DNA of 64,000 nucleotides from Ramlibacter sp. WS9 (GTDB lineage Bacteria; Pseudomonadota; Gammaproteobacteria; Burkholderiales; Burkholderiaceae_C), in NCBI RefSeq assembly GCF_003797765.1, contig NZ_RKMB01000003.1:62001-126000 (forward strand), read 5' to 3'. Position 1 is the first letter of the stretch; each line of letters begins with the position of its first letter. The notes beneath the pieces were generated by a model, which made no database searches, was not told the DNA's origin, and saw only the letters and a list, made by a program, of their open reading frames with translations. Shown here in pieces: positions 51,351 through 59,927 of this stretch. The translations under genes and the position numbers were made by a program.

Positions 51351-53015
51351 ATGCCCAGACAGTCCACCGGCTCGGCCGATCTTGTGTTGCGCAACGGCGC
51401 GATCTACACCATGGACGCCGCCCGCCCCTGGGTCGAGGCGCTGGCCATTCGCGACGGCCGCTTGTTGGCGCTGGGTCCGGAGGCGCAAGTGCGCGCGGCG
51501 GCCGCGCCGGATGCCCGCGTGGTGGACCTGCACGGGCGCATGGCCATGCCCGGCATCGTCGATGTGCACAGCCACTTCGTGTGGGCCGGGCGCGCCGAGC
51601 TGTATGAAACCACGTTCCCCCCTATCCTCACCCTCGAGCAAGTGCTCGACCAAGTGCGCCAGACAGCGGCCAAGCAGCCGCCCGGCGCATGGGTGGTCGG
51701 CGGCATCTGGGGCAGCGGGCTGATCGGCGAGCTGACCGCGCAAGCGCGCCTGGCACTCGACGAAGCCGCGGGCGGACGCCCCGTGATGCTGCGCGACGAC
51801 TCGCACCACAACCGCTGGGCCAGCACGGCCGCATTGCAGCAGGCCGGCATCGACGCATCCACCCCCAACCCACGCAACGGCGAGATCGTGCGCGACGCGA
51901 GCGGTGAGGCCACCGGCCTGCTGCTCGAGTCGGCCTCAGCGCTGGTGGAAGCGGCGGTCGCCAAGGCATTGGCGGCCTCGCCACAACTGGACTTCAATGC
52001 CGCCGCGCATGCCATCCGGCGCTTCAATGCCTGCGGCGTTACCGCCACGCAGGAAGCGTTGACCACTCGGGCCGTACTGGAAGCCATCAAGTCCCTGGAA
52101 GGCGCGGGCCAGCTCACCGCCTGGGTCGTGGGCAGCCTGCCGGTGGTCGAGGCGCCCCTGGCGCCCGGCGAATGGGGCGAGACCCTGTTCGCGCTGCGCG
52201 ACCACTACCGCAGCCGCCACTTCCGGCCCGACGCCGGCAAGATCTTCCTCGATGGCGTTCCGACCTCGCGCACCGCGGCGATGCTCGAGCCCTACCTGCC
52301 CGATGCGGCACATGGCTGCTGTTTCCGCGGCGGCACCACACTCACGGTGCCACAACTCGCGCGGGCGCTGGCCGACTGCGAGGCACGCGGCATCGCCGTC
52401 AAGATTCACTGCGCGGGCGACGGCGCCGTGCGCAGCGCGCTCGACGCGGTGGAAGTCCTGCGCAGTTTCAACGGGCCCGGGCTCGCGCACCAGATCGCGC
52501 ACGCGAGTTTCATCGCCGACGACGACGTGCCGCGCTTTGCCGCGCTCAACGTCGTGGCCGACCTGTCGCCGATGCTGTGGTTCCCCGGTGTCATCGTCGA
52601 AGCCATCCGGGCCGCCGTGCCGTCCGAGCGCGTCGAGCGTTTCTGGCCCAACCGGGATCTGATGGAGGCCGGCGCGCTGATCGCGGCAGGTTCCGACTGG
52701 CCGGTGGTGCACGACCCCAGCCCCTGGGCCGGCATCCAGGGCATGGTCACGCGACGTGACCCGACCGGCCGGTTCCCCGGCGCGCTGTGGCCCGAGCAGG
52801 CGCTGGACCTGGCGTCGGTGCTGCGTGCCTACACCATCAACCCGGCACGGGCGATGGGCCTGGCGGACGAGACCGGCTCGCTCGAAGTCGGCAAATCGGC
52901 CGACCTAATCGTGCTCGATCGGCACCTTTTCGAAGTCCCGCCCGAAGAACTCGCCGCCACTCGTGTGCTCAGCACCTACTTCGAAGGCCGCGTGGTGCAT
53001 GAGGCCGGCTCGTGA
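51351..53015 (+). CDS. YtcJ-like amidohydrolase (Amidohydro_3)
   Basis: A 554-residue cytoplasmic amidohydrolase. Metal ligands include His73 and His75 (GIVDVHSHF), the KIHCAGDGAVRSALDAVE region and the terminal Asp in AAGSDWPVVHDP. Homologues are exoenzyme-type YtcJ or N-substituted formamide deformylases. It overlaps the CobW-like GTPase gene by 4 bp, which suggests dedicated metal loading. A paralogue with a signal peptide is at 59928. Confidence 0.88.
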   Translation: MPRQSTGSADLVLRNGAIYTMDAARPWVEALAIRDGRLLALGPEAQVRAAAAPDARVVDLHGRMAMPGIVDVHSHFVWAGRAELYETTFPPILTLEQVLDQVRQTAAKQPPGAWVVGGIWGSGLIGELTAQARLALDEAAGGRPVMLRDDSHHNRWASTAALQQAGIDASTPNPRNGEIVRDASGEATGLLLESASALVEAAVAKALAASPQLDFNAAAHAIRRFNACGVTATQEALTTRAVLEAIKSLEGAGQLTAWVVGSLPVVEAPLAPGEWGETLFALRDHYRSRHFRPDAGKIFLDGVPTSRTAAMLEPYLPDAAHGCCFRGGTTLTVPQLARALADCEARGIAVKIHCAGDGAVRSALDAVEVLRSFNGPGLAHQIAHASFIADDDVPRFAALNVVADLSPMLWFPGVIVEAIRAAVPSERVERFWPNRDLMEAGALIAAGSDWPVVHDPSPWAGIQGMVTRRDPTGRFPGALWPEQALDLASVLRAYTINPARAMGLADETGSLEVGKSADLIVLDRHLFEVPPEELAATRVLSTYFEGRVVHEAGS

Positions 53016-54091
53016 GCGCCGCCGCCGACGTGCGCCTTCCGGTCACCGTGCTCACGGGCTTCCTGGGCAGCGGCAAGACGACGGTGCTGAACCACTTGCT
53101 GGGCCACCCAGAACTGGGCGACAGCGCCGTCATCATCAATGAATTCGGCGAGGTGGGCCTCGACCACCTCCTGGTCGAGCAAGTCAGCGAGAACCTGCGT
53201 GTGCTCAATAGCGGCTGCCTGTGCTGCACCGTCCGCGGCGACCTGGTCGACACCCTGCGGGAGCTGGAAGCGCGGCGCACGCGCGGAGACGTCGCCCCGT
53301 TCTCCCGCGTCATTGTCGAGACCACCGGGCTGGCCGATCCCGCGCCCGTCCTGCACACACTGATGGCCGATCCCGCGGTGACGCCGGGCTATCGGCTCGA
53401 AGGCGTCGTGACCACAGTCGATGCGGTCAACGGCTTGGCGACGCTGCAACACCATCCGGAAGCCGTGAAGCAGGCGGCGGTGGCCGACCGGCTCCTGTTA
53501 ACCAAGACCGACCTGGCCGGCACGCCGCAGATACAGGTCCTGGCCGCACGGCTGCAAGCCGCCAACCCCGCGGCCCGCTTGCAGCACGTGGTCGGCGGAG
53601 CGATCGCGCCCCGGGACGTCTTGCAGATCGGCTGGTACGACCCCCTGGACAAGTCGTCCGACGTGCGCTACTGGCTGGCGCGCGAGGCGCATCACGGCCA
53701 CCAGCGCGAACACAGTCATGGCCATGCGCCGCACCGGCATGACCACGCCGGCCGCCATGGCGACCGCATTCGGGCGCACTGCTTCATCTCGGACGAGCCG
53801 GTGCGCGAAGCAGCATTCACCCACTGGCTCGAACTGATGGCCGCGATGCGCGGCGAGAAGCTGCTTCGCGTCAAAGGACTTGTGCACTTGGCCGAGCGTC
53901 CCGAGCAACCCCTGGTGGTGCACGGTGCGCAGCACGTCTTCCATCCGCCGCGCTACCTGCCCGCATGGCCGTCGACGGACCACCGCACTCGTCTTGTCTT
54001 CATCACCGACGGCCTCGATCGCGCGGACATCGAACGCACGCTGTCCCAGTTCGCCGGCTTGCGCACCGCCGGCTCCCCGCATCCTGCATGA
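53012..54091 (+). CDS. CobW/P47K-family metal-chaperone GTPase
   Basis: A 359-residue GTPase. P-loop GFLGSGKT (16-23), the conserved GCLCC motif (68-72) that binds zinc, TKTD guanine-specificity motif, and a His-rich linker (HHGHQREHSHGHAPHRHDH, about residues 230-248) before the CobW C-terminal domain. Members deliver Zn or Co to client enzymes. It begins inside the amidohydrolase stop, so the client is probably that enzyme. Confidence 0.91.
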   Translation: MSAAADVRLPVTVLTGFLGSGKTTVLNHLLGHPELGDSAVIINEFGEVGLDHLLVEQVSENLRVLNSGCLCCTVRGDLVDTLRELEARRTRGDVAPFSRVIVETTGLADPAPVLHTLMADPAVTPGYRLEGVVTTVDAVNGLATLQHHPEAVKQAAVADRLLLTKTDLAGTPQIQVLAARLQAANPAARLQHVVGGAIAPRDVLQIGWYDPLDKSSDVRYWLAREAHHGHQREHSHGHAPHRHDHAGRHGDRIRAHCFISDEPVREAAFTHWLELMAAMRGEKLLRVKGLVHLAERPEQPLVVHGAQHVFHPPRYLPAWPSTDHRTRLVFITDGLDRADIERTLSQFAGLRTAGSPHPA

Positions 54092-54108
54092 CACGGAGAC
54101 TCACCCCC

Positions 54109-55419
54109 ATGAACGCAAAGTCCATCTCGAAGAAACACACTACCCCCGCCGTCGATCTCGGGCGGCGCCGCTCCATCGCGCTGACGGGCGCCGCCCTCGC
54201 GTTTCCGCAGCTCGCGCTGGCCCAGTCGCGTCCGATCAAGATCGGCTACATCACCGCCCTGTCGGGTGTGCGGGCCGCGTTCGGCGTGGCCGACGAATGG
54301 CAGCTGGCGAGGATGCGCGAGATGCTCAAGAACGGCATCGAGGTGAGCGGCAAGCGCCATGCAGTCGAGATCGTGCTGAAGGACAACCAGTCCGACGCCA
54401 ACCGCTCGCAGCAAGTGGCCAGCGACCTGGTACTGCGCGACAAGGTCGACCTGATGCTGGTCCAGGACGGCGACGCGGCCACCCCTGCGGGCCAGCTGTG
54501 CGACGTGCATGGCATCCCCATGATCAGCACGATGACGCCCTGGCAGGCGTTCCTGTTCGCTCGCGGCGGCACGATCGGCAAAGGCTTCCCGTTCTCCTTC
54601 AACTTCTTCTGGGGCGCCGACGACGTGGTGAAGAACTTCGTCGCGATGTGGGACGGCGTCAAGACCAACAAGGCCGTGGGCACGTTGTATGTCGACAACC
54701 CGCCGGGGCAGGCTTTCGCCGATCCCCTGCGCGGCATGCCGCCGGCGCTGCGCGACGCCGGCTACAACCAGGTCTCGTCCAGCTTCTTCAAGGTCGCCAC
54801 CGACGACTTCTCGAACCAGGTCGCAACCTTCAAGGCCAAGGAGGCCCAGATCGCGTCGGGCTTCATGTTCGAAAGCCACTTCGCCACTTTCTGGAAGCAG
54901 GCGCAGCAGGCCGGCTATCGGCCCGAAGTCTGCACCATCGCCGGTGCCTTCCTGTTCCCGAGCGCGCTGAAGGCCCTTGGCAACGCCGGCAATGGCATGT
55001 CCACCGAAGTGTGGTGGACGCCGAACTATCCGTTCAAGTCGTCGCTCACCGGCCAATCGGCGCAGGCGCTCGCGGCCGATTGGGAAAAGTCCACCGGCAA
55101 CCAATGGACGCAACCCCTCGGCTACGCCCATGCGCTGTGGGAAACCGGCATCGCCGCCCTCAAGACGGCGGCCGATCCGCTCGACCGCAAGGCAGTCAGG
55201 GACGCAATCCGCGACATGGTGCTCGACACCATCGTCGGCAAGGTGGACTTCAAAAACAGCCCCATCAAGAGCGTGGCGAAGACCTCGCTCGCCGGCGGGC
55301 AGTGGCGGCGCTCGGCTGCGGGAGCGCGCTTCCCGTTCGAGCTGCAGGTGGTGAGCAACCCGACCGCACGGCACATCCCCGTCGGCGCCGAGTTCAAGCT
55401 GCTGTCGCAGTTGGCCTGA
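54109..55419 (+). CDS. Branched-chain-type ABC transporter substrate-binding protein
   Basis: A 436-residue receptor of the LIV/urea/amide type. The N-terminus carries GRRRSIALTGAAL, a twin-arginine-like signal ending LALAQ. Landmarks are IKIGYITALSGVRAAFG and KDNQSDANRSQQVASDLV. It lies directly before the ATPase livG-like gene. The start was chosen at ATG 54109; a longer frame is open upstream without homology. Confidence 0.87.
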   Translation: MNAKSISKKHTTPAVDLGRRRSIALTGAALAFPQLALAQSRPIKIGYITALSGVRAAFGVADEWQLARMREMLKNGIEVSGKRHAVEIVLKDNQSDANRSQQVASDLVLRDKVDLMLVQDGDAATPAGQLCDVHGIPMISTMTPWQAFLFARGGTIGKGFPFSFNFFWGADDVVKNFVAMWDGVKTNKAVGTLYVDNPPGQAFADPLRGMPPALRDAGYNQVSSSFFKVATDDFSNQVATFKAKEAQIASGFMFESHFATFWKQAQQAGYRPEVCTIAGAFLFPSALKALGNAGNGMSTEVWWTPNYPFKSSLTGQSAQALAADWEKSTGNQWTQPLGYAHALWETGIAALKTAADPLDRKAVRDAIRDMVLDTIVGKVDFKNSPIKSVAKTSLAGGQWRRSAAGARFPFELQVVSNPTARHIPVGAEFKLLSQLA

Positions 55420-55429
55420 CGCGAACGCC

Positions 55430-56155
55430 ATGGTCCTCGTGGTCGACGGCCTATGCAAGGCCTATGGCGAAGTGGTGGTGGCCGATGACGTGAGCTTCTC
55501 GCTGGCCCACGGGGAATGCCTGGGCGTGATCGGGCCCAATGGCGCCGGCAAGAGCACGCTGTTCCACCTGCTAGCCGGCGCGGTGACCCCCGAGCGCGGC
55601 AGCATCCGCCTGAACGGTAACGAGCTCGTGGGGCTGCCGGCGCACCGGCGTGCCCGCATGGGCGTTGCGCGGGCTTTCCAGATCCCACAGCCGTTCGCGC
55701 ATCTGACCGTCTACGAGAACGTGCTGGCCGCGGCTTCGTTCGGTGCCGGCCTGCGCGGGCGCGCCGCGGCCGACGCGGCGGTGGCCGCCCTGGAACGTAC
55801 CGGATTGCACGATCGGCGCTCGATGCTGGCAGGCGCATTGCCGCTGCTGGACCGCAAGCGGCTCGAGGTTGCCAAGGGAATTGCCGCCGCGCCCAAGCTG
55901 CTGCTGCTCGACGAAGTGGCCGGCGGACTGACGGAGCGCGAGGTGCAAGCGATGGTGGAACTGGTGCGCGAACTGAAGCAGTCTTACGCGGTGATCTGGA
56001 TCGAACACATCCCGCACGCCCTGAAGGCCGTGGCCGATCGGGTGATGGTGCTGCACTTCGGCCGCAAGCTGCTGGAGGACACGCCGCAGGCGGTGATGGA
56101 CAGCGCCATCGTGCGCGAAATCTACATGGGGATACCGGCCGATGCCGCTGCTTGA
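55430..56155 (+). CDS. Branched-chain-type ABC transporter ATP-binding protein (LivG type)
   Basis: A 241-residue ATPase: Walker A GPNGAGKST, RAFQIPQPF Q-loop region, Walker B LLLLDEVAGGL, and a signature region that reads ALPLLDRKRLEVAKG rather than the usual LSGGQ. The changed signature is unusual and worth noting. It overlaps the next ATPase by 14 bp. Confidence 0.88.
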   Translation: MVLVVDGLCKAYGEVVVADDVSFSLAHGECLGVIGPNGAGKSTLFHLLAGAVTPERGSIRLNGNELVGLPAHRRARMGVARAFQIPQPFAHLTVYENVLAAASFGAGLRGRAAADAAVAALERTGLHDRRSMLAGALPLLDRKRLEVAKGIAAAPKLLLLDEVAGGLTEREVQAMVELVRELKQSYAVIWIEHIPHALKAVADRVMVLHFGRKLLEDTPQAVMDSAIVREIYMGIPADAAA

Positions 56156-56840
56156 ACTCGAATCCGTGGAAGTTTTTTACGGCGATCTGCAGGCAGTGTT
56201 CGGCGTGTCGCTGTCGTTGGCGCAGGGCGAAGCCCTGGCTTTGATCGGCGCCAACGGCGCGGGCAAGTCGACCTTGCTCAACGCCATCACCGGCCTCGTT
56301 CCGGCGCGCGCGGGCGTCGTTCGGTTCGATGGCGAGTCGATCGCCGGATTGCCGGCGGAGAAAATCGCGGCGCTGGGCATCGCGATGGTGCCCGAGGGGC
56401 GGTTGCTATTCCCCTCGCTCAGCGTCGAGGAGAACCTGTTGATGGGCACGCTGACGCGGCGCGCCGGTCCCTGGAACCTGGACGCGGTGTACAGCCTGTT
56501 CTCGATGCTGCACGAGATGCGCAATCGGCCCGCAACGCGGCTGTCGGGCGGGCAGCAGCAGATGGTCGCGATCGGGCGCGCGCTGATGTCCAACCCACGA
56601 CTGCTGTTGTGCGACGAGTTGTCGCTCGGCCTGGCGCCGCTGGTGATCGAGGAGATCTACCGCGCGTTCGAGCGCATCCGCGCAGAAGGCCTGTCCGTCA
56701 TCCTGGTCGAACAGGACGTGGCGCGCGCCTGCAAGGTGTCCGAGCAACTGCTTTGCCTGTTGAAAGGGCGTGTCACCCTGGCCGGCCCGGTCTCGCAGTT
56801 TTCACACAGCCGCATCGCAGCGGCCTACTTCGGGGAATGA
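56142..56840 (+). CDS. Branched-chain-type ABC transporter ATP-binding protein (LivF type)
   Basis: A 232-residue ATPase with Walker A GANGAGKST, signature LSGGQQQMVAIGRAL and Walker B LLLCDELSLGLAP. It pairs with the LivG-like ATPase. The 14-bp overlap and the normal signature here suggest an asymmetric ATPase dimer. Confidence 0.91.
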   Translation: MPLLELESVEVFYGDLQAVFGVSLSLAQGEALALIGANGAGKSTLLNAITGLVPARAGVVRFDGESIAGLPAEKIAALGIAMVPEGRLLFPSLSVEENLLMGTLTRRAGPWNLDAVYSLFSMLHEMRNRPATRLSGGQQQMVAIGRALMSNPRLLLCDELSLGLAPLVIEEIYRAFERIRAEGLSVILVEQDVARACKVSEQLLCLLKGRVTLAGPVSQFSHSRIAAAYFGE

Positions 56841-56847
56841 GGCCACC

Positions 56848-57714
56848 ATGGACTGGATCGCCACCATCATCAACGGCGCCCTGCTGGGTGGCCTCTACGG
56901 ACTGTTCGGCCTCGGGCTCGCGCTGGTGTTCGGCGTCATGCGCGTGGTCAACCTCGCCCACGGAGAGTTCATCGTGATGGGCGCCTACCTGGGCGTCTTC
57001 CTGGTCGCCTCGATGCCGCAGGTCCCGCCGTGGCTCATGATCGTGCCGGTTGCGCTGGCCGGCTACGCACTGGGCTGGGGACTGCAGCACAGCGTGGTCA
57101 ACCTCGCGCAACGCACCGGCGACCCGCTGACACCGTTGATGCTCACCTTCGGCCTGTCCGTCATCCTTCGCAACGGCATGGTCGAACTCTTCGGCGCCGA
57201 CTCCCGTGCCATCGACGGCGGCGCCCTCACCAGCGCCGGCTTCGACCTGTTCGGGCTGCGCCTGGGCGTCTATCCGCTGCTGGTGCTGGGGCTGGCCATC
57301 GTGTTGTTCGGCAGCCTCCAGTGGCTGTTGAACCGCACCGAGTTCGGCCGCGTGGTGCGCGCGACGGCCGACGCGCCACCTGTGGCCCGCCTGATGGGCG
57401 TGGCGCCGGGCCGCGTGTTCAACCGCGTGATGGGTCTGTCGCTGGCCTTCGCGCTGGTCGCGGGTTTCCTGCTCGCGCAGCGCACCTCGTTCACGCCGTT
57501 CTCCGGCGCCGAGCGCATGCTGGTGGCGTTCGAGGTCGTCATCATCGGTGGGCTCGGCTCTTTCTGGGGCGCGCTGATCGGCGGCGTGGTGCTGGGCATC
57601 GCCCAGCTGGTGGGGCAGAAGTTCGATCCGAACGCCGGGCCCTTGTACGCGCACCTGCTGTTCGTGGCGACGCTGGTGCTGCTGCCCAAAGGCCTCGCCG
57701 GGGAGCGCAAGTGA
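56848..57714 (+). CDS. Branched-chain-type ABC permease (LivH type)
   Basis: A 288-residue permease with about eight membrane helices and the start MDWIATIINGALLGGLYGLF. It contains the conserved RVVNLAHGEFIVMGAYLG segment. The ATG at 56848 is 7 bp after the livF-like stop. Confidence 0.91.
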   Translation: MDWIATIINGALLGGLYGLFGLGLALVFGVMRVVNLAHGEFIVMGAYLGVFLVASMPQVPPWLMIVPVALAGYALGWGLQHSVVNLAQRTGDPLTPLMLTFGLSVILRNGMVELFGADSRAIDGGALTSAGFDLFGLRLGVYPLLVLGLAIVLFGSLQWLLNRTEFGRVVRATADAPPVARLMGVAPGRVFNRVMGLSLAFALVAGFLLAQRTSFTPFSGAERMLVAFEVVIIGGLGSFWGALIGGVVLGIAQLVGQKFDPNAGPLYAHLLFVATLVLLPKGLAGERK

Positions 57715-58697
57715 ACAAGCAACGGATGGCGAGCCTGCTGGCCGCGGCGGTGGCTGCCGCCGCCCTGGCGGCCATGGCGCCGCGTTTTGCCGACGCCGGC
57801 GTCTTGCGCCTGTGCGCGGAGATCCTGCTGGCGATCTGCATGGCCCAGATGTGGAACCTGCTCGCGGGCTACACCGGCCTGTTGTCACTGGGCCACCAGA
57901 TTTTCGTCGGCATTGGCGCGTATGTCCTGTTCGAAGGCTCGCAACGCCTCGGGGTGGCGCCGTACTGGTTGCTGCCCGCGGCCGGGTTGGCGGGCGGATT
58001 GGCCGCCGCGCTGATGGCGCCGGCGCTGTTCCGGCTGCGCGAGGCCTACTTCTCGATCGGGCTGTGGGTGTTCGCCGAGATCGCCTACCTGGCCGTTTCG
58101 AAGGCACCGTTTCTCGGCTCGTCGGCAGGGCGCACGCTCGACCTGTCGGCCATCGACGACCCGGAGAAGTTCCAGGCGATCTCGTTCTGGGTGGCCTGCG
58201 CCATCGGCGCATGCGCGTTGGCCGGAGTCTATGCCCTCATGCGCTCGCGCCTGGGCCTCGCATTGATGACCGTGCGGGACAACGAACTGGCGGCACGCAG
58301 CATCGGCGTCGACGTCTGGCGGGTGCGGCTGCCGGCCTTCGTCGCTTCGGGCTTCGGCTGCGCGCTGGCGGGCGCCGCCTATTACATGGGCGGCATGTTC
58401 GTCTCGCCCAACGCGGCTTTCGACATCAACTGGGTGGTGATGATGATGTTCGCCACGCTGATCGGTGGTGTCGGCAGCATCGAGGGACCGGTCATCGGCG
58501 TGCTGGTCTGGTTCGCGCTGCGCGAGCTGCTCGCCACCTGGCTGGGGCTGCCCGGCGGCTGGTACCTGATCGGCATGGGTGCGGTCGCCATGGTGGTGAG
58601 CCTGGTTGCACCGCGCGGCATCTGGGGCCTGGCACAGCGCCGCTGGGGCTGGCGCGGTTGGTCCGTCACACGGCGACCGCCCGCTGCGGTGGAGTGA
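57711..58697 (+). CDS. Branched-chain-type ABC permease (LivM type)
   Basis: A 328-residue permease. The start is a GTG at 57711 overlapping the livH-like stop (GTGA) with GGGGAG upstream; ATG 57726 is a shorter alternative. It has the NLLAGYTGLLSLGHQIFVGIGAY segment and MTVRDNELAARSIGVDVW typical of LivM. Confidence 0.91.
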   Translation: MNKQRMASLLAAAVAAAALAAMAPRFADAGVLRLCAEILLAICMAQMWNLLAGYTGLLSLGHQIFVGIGAYVLFEGSQRLGVAPYWLLPAAGLAGGLAAALMAPALFRLREAYFSIGLWVFAEIAYLAVSKAPFLGSSAGRTLDLSAIDDPEKFQAISFWVACAIGACALAGVYALMRSRLGLALMTVRDNELAARSIGVDVWRVRLPAFVASGFGCALAGAAYYMGGMFVSPNAAFDINWVVMMMFATLIGGVGSIEGPVIGVLVWFALRELLATWLGLPGGWYLIGMGAVAMVVSLVAPRGIWGLAQRRWGWRGWSVTRRPPAAVE

Positions 58698-58720
58698 AAC
58701 ACATGTCAAGGAGCCTTCGA

Positions 58721-59893
58721 ATGCCCGGTTTTTCCAACACGCCCACGCGCGTCCGCCACGTGGCTCACGTTGCCGCCATTGTCCTGGCCCTGGCTTGTCC
58801 CGCCGCGTGCGCAGCCAAGGACGCAGGCACCATCAAGGTCGGCGCCATCAGCACGCTGACAGGGACGGGGATCTCCACGGAGGCGGTCCGAGGCGCCAAA
58901 GCGTATTTCGACGCGCTCAATGCGGCCGGGGGAATCCGCGGCAAACGCATCGTGCTGGTTTCGGAGGACGACCGGGCCGAACCGCAATCGGCCGCGGCCG
59001 CCGCTAACCGGCTGGTTGCCGACAAGGACATCGTGGCGATGGTCGGCGGCTCCAGCGTGCTCGAGTGCGCAGTGAACCACAAGCTCTATGAGGAAGCCGG
59101 GCTGATGTCCCTCCCGGGCGGGGGGATCGATCCCCTGTGCTTCGGCTCCCCCAACATCGCGCCTGTCAACGCCGGACCCTACGTCTCGCTGGCCAATGGA
59201 CTGACATTCGCGCGAACCGTGCTGCGGCATGAACGCCTGTGCGTGGTCTCGCCGGCGCTGCCTGGCATGGTGGAGGCATTCCAGCAAGCGATCGACCAGT
59301 GGGCCAAGACCCAACGCGTGCCCAGTCCACCGATGGAAATCTTCCAGCTGGGCGATCCGATGGAGCCTGTCGTGAAACGGGTGGCGGCGCGAGCCTGCCA
59401 ATCGCTCGTGTTCACCGGACCGAACGTGGTCGAGTGGGCGCGCAGTTCGCGGCCACTGCTGCCGGGTGTGGAACAGATATTCCTGACGCCGGCGTACACC
59501 ACTGTCGTGACCCAGGCGCTGGGTGCCTCCGGCGAAGGCATCTATGCCATCGCGGAATTCGAACCCTGGACAAGCCGGTCGCTGCAGCTTAATGACTGGC
59601 GCGCGTTGATGACCGCCAACAAGGTACCGTTGAGTTCGCTCTCGCAAGGCGGCTACTTGGCGGCCCAGATGTTCGGTAAGGCGGTACGCGGAATTAGCGG
59701 CCCCATCACACGCGAAACCGTGGCCAAGGCGCTGCGCGAGATGGCGCCGGTGTCGAACGCCTTGACCGCTTCGCCGTTCGTCGTCGGGCCCGGCCGGTCA
59801 CACAATCCGAACAACAGCGGGATTCCGATGCAGTTGAAGGACGGCCAGTGGCGCGTGGCGCATTCGAAGTGGATCAGCTTCGAGATGCGCTGA
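58721..59893 (+). CDS. Second branched-chain-type ABC substrate-binding protein
   Basis: A 390-residue periplasmic receptor with signal peptide ending ACAAKD and the LIV-type start IKVGAISTLTGTGISTE. It follows the permeases by 23 bp; the ATG at 58721 is placed 7 bp after AAGGAG, so I prefer it to ATG 58703. The operon therefore has two receptors for one importer, which might widen the substrate range. Confidence 0.9.
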   Translation: MPGFSNTPTRVRHVAHVAAIVLALACPAACAAKDAGTIKVGAISTLTGTGISTEAVRGAKAYFDALNAAGGIRGKRIVLVSEDDRAEPQSAAAAANRLVADKDIVAMVGGSSVLECAVNHKLYEEAGLMSLPGGGIDPLCFGSPNIAPVNAGPYVSLANGLTFARTVLRHERLCVVSPALPGMVEAFQQAIDQWAKTQRVPSPPMEIFQLGDPMEPVVKRVAARACQSLVFTGPNVVEWARSSRPLLPGVEQIFLTPAYTTVVTQALGASGEGIYAIAEFEPWTSRSLQLNDWRALMTANKVPLSSLSQGGYLAAQMFGKAVRGISGPITRETVAKALREMAPVSNALTASPFVVGPGRSHNPNNSGIPMQLKDGQWRVAHSKWISFEMR

Positions 59894-59927
59894 CGCGCGT
59901 GGAATCACGCTCCATCCCGCGCAGGAT

